Counted from the first letter of the stretch, positions 18,028 to 27,685 are shown. The stretch: DNA of 64,000 bases from Streptomyces sp. NBC_00654 (GCF_026341775.1 NZ_JAPEOB010000001.1:2418001-2482000), one strand, 5' to 3'. Numbers and translations: made by a program. Notes: generated by a model not told the origin, from the sequence alone.

Positions 18028-19248
18028 CTACTGGCCCGCGTACTTCTTGCTGACCGCCTTGTAGACGCCCTCGGCCTCCTTGCCCAGGCGCGGGCCGGCC
18101 AGCCAGCCGGCCGTGACCGGGCCGATCGACGTGTTCGAGACCAGGGCGGGCTTGCCGTCCCGGCCCGCCGCGACCCAGCCGCCGCCGGAGGAGCCGCCGG
18201 TCATCGTGCAGCCGATGCGGTACATCGTCGGCTCGTCCTTGGCGACGGAGAGACGGCCCGGCCTGTCCTCGCACTGGAGCAGCTTCTGACCGTCGAACGG
18301 CGGGGCGGCCGGGTAGCCGGTCGCCGTCATGTCCGCGATCTCCGGCACGGCCGGGGCGTCGAACTCCACCGGGAGCGCCGAACCGACCGTCTCCTCAAGA
18401 GACTTGCCCGAGGCGCCCTTCTCCGGCGTCACATGCAGCACCGCGAAGTCGTACGGAGCGCCCTGCCCGCCGACCGACGCGCCCTCGGCGATCCACTGCT
18501 CGGACGTCTGGGCCCACTGACCCCACCAGACGCCGTACGGTGCGATCTTCTCCCTGGGGGCGCTCTCCAGCTCGGCGAGCGACAGCCCGCTGTTGTTGTA
18601 CGCCGGGACGAAGGCGATGTTGCGGTACCAGCCGCCCTTCTTCCCCGCGTGCACACAGTGCCCCGCGGTCCACACCATGTTGGACTTGCCGGGGTTCGCG
18701 GGGTCCTTCACCACGGTCGCGGAGCAGACCATCGATCCGTCGGGCCCGTCGAAGAGCAGCTTCCCGGACTCCGGGGCGCTGTCGTGGTACGGCTTCGGCA
18801 CGGCGGCGGCCTCGACCGGGGAGGGGGTCGGGTCCGTCACGCCCTCGTCGCCGGAGATGTCGTTGTCGACCGGCTTCTCCGGGGACTTGTCGGCGTCGCG
18901 CATCCGGTCCGGGTCCCAGAGGCCCTCGATGATCGGGTTGACGAAGTCCTTGGCCTCACGCAGCCATTTGTCCTTGTCCCAGTTCTTCCACTCGCCGTCC
19001 CTCCACTTCTCCGGATCGATCCCGTGCTCCTTGAGCCGGTTCTTCAGGTCGTCCGGAATCGTGACCTTGCTGTCGGACTGGCCCGCGGAGCTGCTCGGCG
19101 TGACGCTCGCGTTGTCCTCCTCCGGCCCGCAGGCGGTGGCGGTGAGCGCCAGGACGGTGGCGACGGCTGCGGCGGCGAGCACGGGGGAGGGCGTGCGGCG
19201 TGCGCTCCTCCCGCGGCGTGCGGCATCGGTCGGGCGAATGGGTCGCAT
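18028..19248 (-). CDS. Lipid-anchored trypsin-like serine protease
   Basis: 406-aa exported protein. The basic N-terminus (MRPIRPTDAARRGRSARR) and hydrophobic core end in TVLALTATAC, with the lipobox-like Cys followed by GPEED. An acidic, low-complexity stalk covers about residues 45-150. A chymotrypsin-fold protease domain follows with a complete triad: His in VWTAGHCVH, Asp in YDFAVLHV and Ser in TMTGGSSGGGWV. The ATG at 19248 follows GGGGAT; a GTG at 19275 is an alternative. The protein resembles the extracellular V8/trypsin-like proteases common in Streptomyces. It is convergent with hflX and diverges from the siderophore aminotransferase. Target unknown. Confidence 0.86.
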   Translation of the reverse strand: MRPIRPTDAARRGRSARRTPSPVLAAAAVATVLALTATACGPEEDNASVTPSSSAGQSDSKVTIPDDLKNRLKEHGIDPEKWRDGEWKNWDKDKWLREAKDFVNPIIEGLWDPDRMRDADKSPEKPVDNDISGDEGVTDPTPSPVEAAAVPKPYHDSAPESGKLLFDGPDGSMVCSATVVKDPANPGKSNMVWTAGHCVHAGKKGGWYRNIAFVPAYNNSGLSLAELESAPREKIAPYGVWWGQWAQTSEQWIAEGASVGGQGAPYDFAVLHVTPEKGASGKSLEETVGSALPVEFDAPAVPEIADMTATGYPAAPPFDGQKLLQCEDRPGRLSVAKDEPTMYRIGCTMTGGSSGGGWVAAGRDGKPALVSNTSIGPVTAGWLAGPRLGKEAEGVYKAVSKKYAGQ

Positions 19249-19574
19249 CTGGTGATCCCCCTGGGACTTCGACACTCGTGACTCGGTACTTCACTTCGGC
19301 TACATCGGGCACTTCAGGTACATCGGGCACTCGGGCGTCGGAACGCCCGCTCCCGTCCTGCGTGCGGCCCCCACTATGCCGGTGCCGATGGGGACGGTGC
19401 GCGGCAGGGCCGCGGTTCCGCGTCCGCAAGGATCTTCCGATTTACCCGTGCTCCCCGGCGACCGGCGTCGTTGGTACGTACGGGGGACACCCGGGCAGCG
19501 TTCATCCGTGGCGTCCGCGCCGCGGCGACGCGACGAGGTGCAACGCAACTGTGACAGCAGGAGGATCAACAGTC
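19249..19574. promoter_or_regulatory. Divergent intergenic region, protease versus NIS siderophore operon
   Basis: This 326-bp stretch should hold promoters for both divergent genes. A 13-bp direct repeat, TACATCGGGCACT, occurs at 19301-19313 and 19319-19331 (18-bp period). AGGAGG lies before the GTG at 19575. I looked for a 19-bp iron box of the kind found in the cch cluster and saw none. Confidence 0.5.
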
Positions 19575-20969
19575 GTGGCCGTGACCGAACCAGCTCCGGT
19601 GGCACTGACCTCCGCGCACGAGGGCATTCTGCGGCGCCAGTCGCTGCGCGAGTCGGCTGCCCGGACGTATGCGCGCTCCCTGCCGATCGTCCCCGTACGG
19701 GCACGCGGTCTGACCATCGAGGGCGCGGACGGACGGCGCTATCTCGACTGTCTCTCCGGGGCGGGCACGCTGGCGCTCGGGCACAACCATCCGGTGGTGC
19801 TGGAGGCGATCAGGAAGGTCATCGACTCCGGCGCCCCGCTGCATGTGCTCGACCTCGCCACCCCGGTCAAGGACGCCTTCACGACCGAGCTGTTCGCCAC
19901 CCTGCCACCGGGGTTCGCCGACAACGCGCGCATCCAGTTCTGCGGCCCCGCGGGCACGGATGCCGTCGAGGCGGCGTTCAAGCTCGTCCGCGCCGCGACC
20001 GGACGCAGCGGTCTGCTGGCCTTCACCGGCGCCTATCACGGCATGACCGCCGGGGCCCTCGAAGCCTCGGGCGGTGCCCAGGACATCCGGGTGACCCGGC
20101 TGCCCTTCCCCCAGGACTACCGCTGCCCCTTCGGGATCGGCGGCGAGCGCGGCGCGGCCATCGCCGCGCACTGGACCGAACACCTCCTGGACGACCAGAA
20201 GGGCGGCGTACCCGCCCCGGCCGGAATGATCCTGGAACCCGTCCAGGGCGAGGGCGGGGTGAACCCCGCCCCCGACAGCTGGCTGCGCCGGATGCGGCGG
20301 ATCACCGCGGACCGGTCCATCCCGCTGATCGCCGACGAGGTACAGACCGGGGTCGGCCGGACCGGGGCCTTCTGGGCCGTCGAGCACAGCGGCATCGTGC
20401 CCGATGTCATGGTGCTCTCCAAGGCGATCGGGGGCTCCCTCCCGCTCGCCGTGATCGTCTACCGCTCCGAGCTGGACCTGTGGCAGCCGGGTGCCCACGC
20501 GGGTACGTTCCGGGGCAACCAACTCGCCATGGCGGCGGGAGCGGCCACCCTCGCCTACGTACGGGAGAACGGGCTCGCCCAGCGCGCCGCGACCCTGGGC
20601 GAGCGCATGCTCACGCGTCTGCGGTCACTGGGCGCGGACCACCCGGGCATCGGCAACGTCCGGGGACGCGGCCTCATGATCGGCATGGAGCTCGTCGACC
20701 CCGAGGCCGCACCTCTCCCCACGGCGGCCGACGACAGCGCGTCCCCGCCGCCACCGGACCCCGCCCTCGCCCGCGCCGTCCAGCAGGAGTGCCTGCGCCG
20801 CGGCCTCATCGTCGAACTCGGCGGACGCCACGGCGCCGTGGTCCGACTGCTCCCACCCCTCACCCTCACCGACGAACAGGCAACCGCGGTCGTCGACCGT
20901 CTCGCCGAGGCGCTGACAGCCGCCGAGCGCTCGCCGAACCGTCGGGCCGCTGCCGGGTCGATCGACTGA
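19575..20969 (+). CDS. Diaminobutyrate--2-oxoglutarate-type aminotransferase (class III), siderophore operon
   Basis: 464-aa PLP-dependent class III aminotransferase, closest in pattern to DABA/EctB/RhbA enzymes that make L-2,4-diaminobutyrate from aspartate semialdehyde. Visible motifs are YLDCLSGAGTLALGHNHPVV, FCGPAGTDAVEAAFKLVRAAT, FTGAYHGMTAGAL, PVQGEGGVNPAP, ADEVQTGVGRTG and the PLP-lysine region VMVLSKAIGGSLPLAVI. The GTG at 19575 has an AGGAGG about 9 nt upstream. First gene of a four-gene operon (30 nt to the next). No decarboxylase or N-hydroxylase gene accompanies it, unlike the rhizobactin rhbABCDEF set, so the diamine used by the pathway is unclear. Confidence 0.85.
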   Translation: MAVTEPAPVALTSAHEGILRRQSLRESAARTYARSLPIVPVRARGLTIEGADGRRYLDCLSGAGTLALGHNHPVVLEAIRKVIDSGAPLHVLDLATPVKDAFTTELFATLPPGFADNARIQFCGPAGTDAVEAAFKLVRAATGRSGLLAFTGAYHGMTAGALEASGGAQDIRVTRLPFPQDYRCPFGIGGERGAAIAAHWTEHLLDDQKGGVPAPAGMILEPVQGEGGVNPAPDSWLRRMRRITADRSIPLIADEVQTGVGRTGAFWAVEHSGIVPDVMVLSKAIGGSLPLAVIVYRSELDLWQPGAHAGTFRGNQLAMAAGAATLAYVRENGLAQRAATLGERMLTRLRSLGADHPGIGNVRGRGLMIGMELVDPEAAPLPTAADDSASPPPPDPALARAVQQECLRRGLIVELGGRHGAVVRLLPPLTLTDEQATAVVDRLAEALTAAERSPNRRAAAGSID

Positions 20970-20998
20970 CCCCGGACACCCCCACAAGGAAGACCGCC

Positions 20999-22888
20999 GT
21001 GAACCCCACACCCGTACCCGAGGCCGACGGCCCTCTCTCCCCCCAGCACCGAGGGCAGGACGGACCGGCAGGCCCCTGCACGGTCGAGGCGGCGACGGTG
21101 CCGCGCCAGAAGGCCGTCCCCCGCAGAGACCGGCGCATCTCCACCGGCACCCCTGGCAGTCCGGCACCGGCGGACCCGCTGGACCACCCGGACCCGTTCC
21201 GGGCCGCGGACGCGGCGGGCACCGAGAACCTCCTGCGCTGCTGGACCCGGGAGAACGACCTGCCCCGCCCCGGCCTCGGCACCCTCCGCATCCCCCTCCC
21301 CGCCACCGGCACGGCTCTGCTCGCCCCGGTCCTCTACTGGTCCGCCACCGGAGCGCACCGCTTCGGCCCCCCGGTCCTGGAGAGCGCGCCCGAGGGCGCA
21401 CCGCCCGCCGACGCCGTCACCGTCGCGGCACTCCTCGGCCGGGAGGCCGACCGCCACGGCGGCACCGATCTGGTGGCCAGGGTCGCCGACTCGGTACGCC
21501 ACACCGCCGGCTTCATCGCCCAGCGGCGGCGTACGCCCGAAGCCCCCGCCGGGTACGGACCCTTCCTCACCGCCGAACAGTCCCTGCTGCTGGGACACCC
21601 GATGCACCCCACGCCCAAGAGCCGTGAAGGCCTCTCCGAGTCGGAATCCCGCCGCTACTCACCCGAGTCGCACGGCTCGTTCCCGCTCCACTGGATCGCC
21701 GTGGACCGTTCGGTGCTGGCCACCGGATCCTCCTGGACCGACCACGACGGCGCGGTCTCCGCCGAGGCACTCCTGGCCCCCCACACCGACGGACTCCGTG
21801 TCCCCGAGAACACCGCGGCGCTTCCGCTGCACCCCTGGCAGGCCGCCGAACTGCGCCGCCGCCCCGACGTCTCCGCGCTCCACGACGCGGGCCTGCTCCA
21901 CGACCTCGGCCCGCACGGCGAGCCCTGGAACCCCACCTCCTCCGTCCGTACCGTGTACCGGCCCGGCGCGAACGTGATGCTCAAGCTCACCCTCGGCGTA
22001 CGCATCACCAACTCCCGCCGCGAGAACCTCCGCAAGGAACTCCACCGGGGCGCGGAGGTCCACCGGCTGCTCGGCACGGGGCTCGCCGCACAGTGGCAGC
22101 AGGCCCACCCCGGCTTCGACATCATCAGGGACCCCGCCTGGCTCGCCGTCGACAGCCCGGACGGCCGCCCCGTACCGGGCCTCGACGTCATGCTCCGCCA
22201 CAACCCGTTCGGACCGGGCGACGACGCCGTGTGCATCGCCGCACTCACCGCGCAGCGCCCCTGGCCGGGCCGCACCCAGATGAGTTCCCGGCTCGCGGAG
22301 ATCGTCTCCGCACTGGCCGCGCGCACCGGCCGGACGACCGGAGCCGTCTGCGCCGAGTGGTTCCTGCGCTATCTCGACCGTGTCGTACGCCCCGTCCTCT
22401 GGCTGGACGCGACCGCGGGGGTGGCCCTGGAGGCCCATCAGCAGAACACGCTGGTGCTGCTCGACCACGACGGCTGGCCCATCGGCGGCCGCTACCGGGA
22501 CAACCAGGGCTACTACTTCCGCGAGTCCCACCGTGCCGAGCTGGAACACCGGCTTCCCGGCATCGGTGCCGTCAGCGACACCTTCGTCTCCGACCCTGTC
22601 ACCGACGAGCGCTTCGCCTACTACCTCGGCATCAACAACGTCTTCGGCCTCATCGGAGCCTTCGGCGCCCAGCGTCTCGCCGACGAGCAGGTGCTCCTCG
22701 CCGCCTTCCGCCGGTTCCTCACCGGGGCCGCGGGGATGGGATCGCCCCTGCCCACGTACCTCCTGGAGACCCGGCAACTGCGCTGCAAGGCCAATCTGCT
22801 GACCCGGATGCACGGCCTCGACGAGCTGGAGGGGCCGGTGGACACCCAGTCCGTGTACGTCACCATCGACAACCCGCTGAGCCCCTGA
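20999..22888 (+). CDS. IucA/IucC-family NIS siderophore synthetase (first)
   Basis: 629-aa ATP-dependent carboxylate-amine/alcohol ligase of NRPS-independent siderophore biosynthesis. A disordered N-terminus of about 60 residues precedes the catalytic fold. Family motifs are the citrate/ATP element GHPMHPTPKSREGL, LPLHPWQ, SSVRTVYRPGANVMLKLTLG with VRITNSRREN, and the metal/ATP site ALEAHQQNTLV, plus the C-terminal FerR-like (FhuF-like) segment NLLTRMHGLDELEG. The GTG at 20999 follows AAGGAAG. HPxHPxxK resembles IucA/RhbC-type enzymes. The acceptor amine is not identifiable from sequence. Confidence 0.88.
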   Translation: MNPTPVPEADGPLSPQHRGQDGPAGPCTVEAATVPRQKAVPRRDRRISTGTPGSPAPADPLDHPDPFRAADAAGTENLLRCWTRENDLPRPGLGTLRIPLPATGTALLAPVLYWSATGAHRFGPPVLESAPEGAPPADAVTVAALLGREADRHGGTDLVARVADSVRHTAGFIAQRRRTPEAPAGYGPFLTAEQSLLLGHPMHPTPKSREGLSESESRRYSPESHGSFPLHWIAVDRSVLATGSSWTDHDGAVSAEALLAPHTDGLRVPENTAALPLHPWQAAELRRRPDVSALHDAGLLHDLGPHGEPWNPTSSVRTVYRPGANVMLKLTLGVRITNSRRENLRKELHRGAEVHRLLGTGLAAQWQQAHPGFDIIRDPAWLAVDSPDGRPVPGLDVMLRHNPFGPGDDAVCIAALTAQRPWPGRTQMSSRLAEIVSALAARTGRTTGAVCAEWFLRYLDRVVRPVLWLDATAGVALEAHQQNTLVLLDHDGWPIGGRYRDNQGYYFRESHRAELEHRLPGIGAVSDTFVSDPVTDERFAYYLGINNVFGLIGAFGAQRLADEQVLLAAFRRFLTGAAGMGSPLPTYLLETRQLRCKANLLTRMHGLDELEGPVDTQSVYVTIDNPLSP

Positions 22889-22977
22889 CCCGCCGATCCC
22901 CGAGTCCCCGGTGCGCACCCGCTGCCTTGGGTGTCCGGGGATCCGAGCGCCCGCAGCCACGAGAGGAGAGCGTCACC

Positions 22978-23667
22978 GTGCCCCCCGCAGACGCGCACAC
23001 CGGCGCCGAGGACACCCTCGACCTGAGGCTCTCCGAGGAACTCCTGGCCCTGTTCCGCGACGAATCGAGGGCGGCCGGCCTCCGGGCAGCCGCCTTCGAC
23101 CTGCTCGGCGATCCGGCCGCCTGGCGCCCCGTCACCACAACCGCCGGAGAGTTCCGGCTGGTACCGGTGCGCCTGGACCGCGACCTCGCCGTGCTCAGCC
23201 GCTGGATGAACGACCCGGCGGTCGCCGCGTTCTGGGAACTCGCCGGACCCGACACCATCACCGCCGACCACCTCCGGCCACAGCTCGAAGGCGACGGGCG
23301 CAGCATCCCCTGTCTCGGCGTGCTCGGGGGTACGCCCATGAGCTACTGGGAGATCTACCGGGCGGACCTGGACCCACTGGCGCGCCACTACCCGGCCCGT
23401 CCCCACGACACCGGCATCCATCTCCTCATCGGAGGCGTGAACAACCGGGGCCGGGGGGTCGGCAGCACACTGCTCCGCGCCGTCGCCGACCTCGTGCTCG
23501 ACAACCTCCCCCTGTGCGCACGCGTCGTGGCCGAGCCGGACCTGCGCAACATCCCCTCCGTATCCGCGTTTCTCAGCGCCGGCTTCCGCTTCTGTGCCGA
23601 AGTGGAACTCCCCGCCAAGCGCGCCGCACTGATGGTCCGCGACCGAGCGCACCGTGCCCAGCTGTGA
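22978..23667 (+). CDS. Siderophore-type GNAT N-acyltransferase (RhbD/IucB-like)
   Basis: 229-aa acyltransferase of the Acetyltransf_8 (AlcB/IucB) type. Segments include FRLVPVRLDRDLAVLSRWMNDPAVAAFWEL, SYWEIYRADLDPLARHYPARPHDTGIHLLIG and the CoA-binding GRGVGSTLLRA. The C-terminal LRNIPSVSAFLSAGFRFCAEVELPAKRAALM is typical. In aerobactin and rhizobactin pathways these enzymes acylate an N-hydroxy or primary amine before or after condensation with citrate. GTG at 22978 with GGAG upstream. It sits between the two synthetases in one transcription unit. No N-hydroxylase is adjacent, so the acceptor may be an unmodified amine. Confidence 0.85.
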   Translation: MPPADAHTGAEDTLDLRLSEELLALFRDESRAAGLRAAAFDLLGDPAAWRPVTTTAGEFRLVPVRLDRDLAVLSRWMNDPAVAAFWELAGPDTITADHLRPQLEGDGRSIPCLGVLGGTPMSYWEIYRADLDPLARHYPARPHDTGIHLLIGGVNNRGRGVGSTLLRAVADLVLDNLPLCARVVAEPDLRNIPSVSAFLSAGFRFCAEVELPAKRAALMVRDRAHRAQL

Positions 23668-23727
23668 ACAACTCGCCGTATTGCCCACACCGCTCGAACC
23701 CCATCGGTTCCACCCGGAGGAGTCCCC

Positions 23728-25599
23728 GTGCCGAAATACCCTGCGAGCCATGAATCAGCCGAGCCCCAGAGCCTGCTCAGGACCCCCGAGCTGAACCGGG
23801 TGGTCTGGGACCGGGCCGCGGCCCGGCTGCTGGCCAAGATGCTCGGCGAGTTCGCCTACGAAGAGATCATCGAACCGGTTCAACGGCCCGGCGGCCACGA
23901 CACCTACACCCTCCCGCTCGACGACGGCGGATTCCTGAGCTTCCGGGCCAGGCGCGGTGTCTACGGCAGCTGGCGCATCACACCCGAGTCGATCCGGCTG
24001 GGCGAGGAACCGTCCGGGACCGGGGCGTGCGGCGCCCCGGACACCCGGACGCGGCCGTTCCGCGACCCCCTGCACTTCCTCGCCCGCGCCCGCGGCCTCC
24101 TCCGGCTCGACGGCGCCACCCTGGGCCATCTCATCCGCGAGCTCACCACCACGCTGTCGGCCGACGCCCGCCTCGATCACACCGCGCTCACCGCGGCACA
24201 CCTGGCCGACCTCGACTACGCCGCACTCGAAGGGCACCAGACCGGGCACCCGTGGCTGGTGGCCAACAAGGGGCGGCTCGGATTCTCCACCGTGGACGCC
24301 GCCGGGTTCACCCCGGAAGCCCGCAGAGCCGTCCGACTGCCATGGATCGCCGTCAGCACACGGATCGCCGGATATCGCGGAGTGACCCGGCTGGCCACGC
24401 CCGAGCGCCTGTACTCCGAGGAACTCGACGCCCCGGTCCGCGCGTCCTTCGCCGCCGAACTCACCTCACGCGGACTCGACCCCGAGGGGTACCTCTACCT
24501 TCCCGTGCACCCCTGGCAGTGGAACGAGTGGATCGCCCCGCTCTTCGCGCCGGCCATCGCCTGCGGGGACATCGTCGCGCTGCACGCGGACGGCGACGCG
24601 CGTCTGCCGCAGCAGTCCATCCGCACGTTCTCCAATATCGGCCGGCCCGACCGGCACACGGTCAAACTGCCGCTGTCGATCCTCAACACCCTTGTATGGC
24701 GCGGTCTGCCCACCGAGCGCACCCTCGCCGCTCCGGCCGTCACCGCATGGGTCCAGGGCCTGTGCGAGACCGACCCGTTCCTGCGTGACACCTGCCGGGT
24801 CATCCTCCTCGGCGAGGTCGCCTCGGTGGCCGTCGAACATCCGCTGTACGACCATCTTCCCGAGGTGCCCTACCAGTTCAAGGAGATCCTCGGCGCGATC
24901 TGGCGGGAGCCCCTGCCTCCCCGTCTGGCACCGGGCGAACGGGCCCGCACCCTGGCGTCACTGCTGCACACGGACCCGCACGGCCGCTCGTTCACGGCCG
25001 AACTGGTCGACCGGTCCGGGCTGACACCCACCGTGTGGCTCACCCGCCTCTTCTCCGCCCTGGTGCCGCCGCTGCTGCACTTCCTCTACCGCTACGGAAC
25101 GGTGTTCTCCCCGCACGGCGAGAACGCCATCGTGGTCTTCGACGACCACGACGTCCCCGTACGTCTGGCGATCAAGGACTTCGTCGATGACGTCAATGTG
25201 AGCGCCCAGCCGCTGCCGGAGCACGATTCGATGCCCGAGGACGTACGGCGGGTCCTGCTGACCGAGGAACCCTCCTTCCTGACCCAGTTCATCCACTCCG
25301 GCCTCTTCGTCGGGGTCTTCCGCTATCTGTCGCCGCTGTGCGAGGAGCAGCTCGGTGTGCCGGAGGACGAATTCTGGTCACTCGTCCGGGCGGAGATCCT
25401 GCGCCATCACGCACGGTTCCCCGAGCTCAAGGACCGGTTCGAGACGTTCGACATGCTCACCCCGCAGATCGAACGCCTCTGTCTCAACCGTAACCGTCTG
25501 CATGTGGACGGTTACCGGGACCGGCCCCAGCGTCCGCACGCCGCCATCCACGGCACCGTTCCCAACCCGCTCCACCCCACGGCGTGCGGCCGGGAGTGA
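23728..25599 (+). CDS. IucA/IucC-family NIS siderophore synthetase (second, DesD/IucC-like)
   Basis: 623-aa NIS synthetase. Motifs are EGHQTGHPWLVANKGRLGF (GHP...NKGR form typical of DesD/IucC), LPVHPWQWNEW, RTFSNIGRPDRHTVKLPLSILNT, VPYQFKEILGAIWREP, FSPHGENAIVVFDD and LAIKDFVDDVN. The GTG at 23728 is preceded by GGAGGAG. It probably catalyses the second or final amide-forming step on the citryl intermediate made by the first enzyme. The product of the operon is unknown. Confidence 0.88.
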   Translation: MPKYPASHESAEPQSLLRTPELNRVVWDRAAARLLAKMLGEFAYEEIIEPVQRPGGHDTYTLPLDDGGFLSFRARRGVYGSWRITPESIRLGEEPSGTGACGAPDTRTRPFRDPLHFLARARGLLRLDGATLGHLIRELTTTLSADARLDHTALTAAHLADLDYAALEGHQTGHPWLVANKGRLGFSTVDAAGFTPEARRAVRLPWIAVSTRIAGYRGVTRLATPERLYSEELDAPVRASFAAELTSRGLDPEGYLYLPVHPWQWNEWIAPLFAPAIACGDIVALHADGDARLPQQSIRTFSNIGRPDRHTVKLPLSILNTLVWRGLPTERTLAAPAVTAWVQGLCETDPFLRDTCRVILLGEVASVAVEHPLYDHLPEVPYQFKEILGAIWREPLPPRLAPGERARTLASLLHTDPHGRSFTAELVDRSGLTPTVWLTRLFSALVPPLLHFLYRYGTVFSPHGENAIVVFDDHDVPVRLAIKDFVDDVNVSAQPLPEHDSMPEDVRRVLLTEEPSFLTQFIHSGLFVGVFRYLSPLCEEQLGVPEDEFWSLVRAEILRHHARFPELKDRFETFDMLTPQIERLCLNRNRLHVDGYRDRPQRPHAAIHGTVPNPLHPTACGRE

Positions 25600-25637
25600 T
25601 CGCCGTTGTCAGTGGTGCGCCGTAGGGTGGTCGGGCT

Positions 25638-27608
25638 ATGACGAAGCCATCTCTCCCCGAGCTCCTCCATGCCGCCGTCACCGCTGTCGGCGGTTCGGAA
25701 AGGCCCGGCCAGGCCACGATGGCCGCCGCCGTCGCCGAGGCCGTGGACGACCAATCCCATCTGCTCGTCCAGGCCGGCACCGGTACGGGCAAGTCCCTCG
25801 GCTATCTGGTGCCCGCCCTGGCCCACGGAGGGCGTGTCGTGGTGGCCACCGCGACGCTCGCGCTCCAGCGCCAGCTCGTGGAGCGGGACCTGCCGCGCAC
25901 GGTCGACGCGCTGCACCCGCTGCTGCGCCGACGGCCCCAGTTCGCGATGCTCAAGGGGCGGTCGAACTACCTCTGTCTGCACCGGCTCCACGAAGGGGTC
26001 CCGCAGGACGAGGAGGAGGGGCTCTTCGACCAGTTCGAGGCGGCGGCGCCCTCCAGCAAGCTCGGCCAGGACCTGCTGCGGATGCGTGACTGGTCCGACG
26101 AGACGGAGACCGGCGACCGGGACGATCTCACCCCCGGGGTCTCCGACCGCGCCTGGGCGCAGATCTCCGTCTCCTCGCGCGAGTGCCTGGGAGCGACGAA
26201 GTGCGCGTACGGCGCGGAGTGCTTCGCGGAGATGGCCCGGGAGCGCGCCAAGCTCGCCGATGTGGTCGTCACCAACCACGCCCTGCTGGCCATCGACGCC
26301 ATCGAAGGTGCCCCGGTGCTCCCGCAGCACGAGGTGCTGATCGTCGACGAGGCCCATGAGCTGGTCTCCCGGGTCACCGGTGTGGCCACCGGTGAGCTCA
26401 CCCCGGGCCAGGTGAACCGCGCGGTCCGCCGAGCCGCGAAGCTCGTCAACGAGAAGGCCGCCGACGCGTTGCAGACCGCGTCGGAGGGTTTCGAGCGGGT
26501 GATGGAGCTGGCGCTGCCCGGCCGTCTGGAGGAGGTGCCCGAGGACCTCGGCTACGCCCTGATGACGCTGCGCGACGCCGCGCGCACGGTGATCTCCGCC
26601 CTGGGCGCGACCCGGGACAAGTCGGTCCAGGACGAGGACGCCGTCCGTAAGCAGGCCATGGCCTCGGTCGAATCGATCCACAGTGTCGCCGAGCGCATCA
26701 CCCAGGGCTCGGAGTACGACGTCGTCTGGTACGAGCGGCACGACCGCTTCGGGGCATCCGTGCGCGTGGCCCCGCTCTCCGTCTCCGGTCTGCTGCGCGA
26801 GAAGCTGTTCACCGAGCGCTCCGTGGTCCTGACCTCGGCCACGCTGAAGCTGGGTGGGGACTTCAACGGGGTGGGCGCCTCGCTGGGACTCGCCCCGGAA
26901 GGCACGGCGGGCGACGACTTCCCGCAGTGGAAGGGGCTGGACGTCGGGTCACCGTTCGACTACCCGAAGCAGGGCATTCTGTACGTCGCCCGGCATCTGG
27001 CCACACCGGGACGGGAGGGGTCGCGTACGGACATGCTGGAGGAGCTCGCCGAGCTGGTGGAGGCGGCGGGCGGACGCACCCTGGGGCTGTTCTCCTCGAT
27101 GCGTGCGGCCCAGGCGGCGGCCGAGGAGCTGCGTGGCCGGCTGGACAAGCCGATCCTGTTGCAGGGCGAGGAGACGCTCGGTGAGCTGATCAAGAACTTC
27201 GCCGCCGATCCGGAGACCTGTCTCTTCGGCACGCTCTCGCTCTGGCAGGGCGTCGATGTGCCGGGGCCGAGCTGTCAGCTCGTGATCATGGACCGGATCC
27301 CGTTCCCGCGGCCCGACGATCCGCTGATGAGTGCGCGCCAGAAAGCGGTGGAGGAGGCGGGTGGCAATGGGTTCATGGCCGTGGCGGCGACGCATGCCGC
27401 TCTGCTGATGGCCCAGGGCGCCGGCCGGCTCGTACGGGCCACGGGCGACAAGGGTGTCGTTGCCGTGCTCGATCCCAGGCTGGCCAATGCCCGGTACGGA
27501 AGCTATCTGCGCGCTTCGCTGCCCGACTTCTGGTACACCACGGACCGTAACCAGGCGCGACGCTCACTGGCCGCGATCGATGCGGCCGCCAAGACGGACG
27601 GCAGGTGA
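25638..27608 (+). CDS. DinG/Rad3-family ATP-dependent helicase
   Basis: 656-aa superfamily 2 XPD-like helicase. Walker A VQAGTGTGKSLGYL is at about residues 42-55 and motif II VDEAHELV near 237. The Fe-S insert carries Cys in MLKGRSNYLCLHRL, SSRECLGATKCAYGAECF (C-x5-C-x5-C) and precedes VVVTNHALLAID. C-terminal motifs V/VI are FGTLSLWQGVDVPG, IMDRIPFPRPDDPL and QGAGRLVRATGDKGVV. Likely 5'-3' DNA helicase in repair. It begins 38 bp after the NIS operon and is convergent with lexA; no LexA box was seen in front of it. Confidence 0.9.
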   Translation: MTKPSLPELLHAAVTAVGGSERPGQATMAAAVAEAVDDQSHLLVQAGTGTGKSLGYLVPALAHGGRVVVATATLALQRQLVERDLPRTVDALHPLLRRRPQFAMLKGRSNYLCLHRLHEGVPQDEEEGLFDQFEAAAPSSKLGQDLLRMRDWSDETETGDRDDLTPGVSDRAWAQISVSSRECLGATKCAYGAECFAEMARERAKLADVVVTNHALLAIDAIEGAPVLPQHEVLIVDEAHELVSRVTGVATGELTPGQVNRAVRRAAKLVNEKAADALQTASEGFERVMELALPGRLEEVPEDLGYALMTLRDAARTVISALGATRDKSVQDEDAVRKQAMASVESIHSVAERITQGSEYDVVWYERHDRFGASVRVAPLSVSGLLREKLFTERSVVLTSATLKLGGDFNGVGASLGLAPEGTAGDDFPQWKGLDVGSPFDYPKQGILYVARHLATPGREGSRTDMLEELAELVEAAGGRTLGLFSSMRAAQAAAEELRGRLDKPILLQGEETLGELIKNFAADPETCLFGTLSLWQGVDVPGPSCQLVIMDRIPFPRPDDPLMSARQKAVEEAGGNGFMAVAATHAALLMAQGAGRLVRATGDKGVVAVLDPRLANARYGSYLRASLPDFWYTTDRNQARRSLAAIDAAAKTDGR

Positions 27609-27635
27609 GCGGGCCCGACGGCGGGCAGAGCAGGA

Positions 27636-27664
27636 CCCCGGGATCGGCGCAGTGAATCCCGGGG
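27636..27664. terminator. Hairpin between convergent helicase gene and lexA
   Basis: 9-bp stem CCCCGGGAT / ATCCCGGGG (27636-27644 and 27656-27664) with an 11-nt loop in the 77-bp gap between convergent stops. Probably bidirectional. Confidence 0.6.
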
Positions 27665-27685
27665 CCCGGTCGAGGTCGGCGGGTT

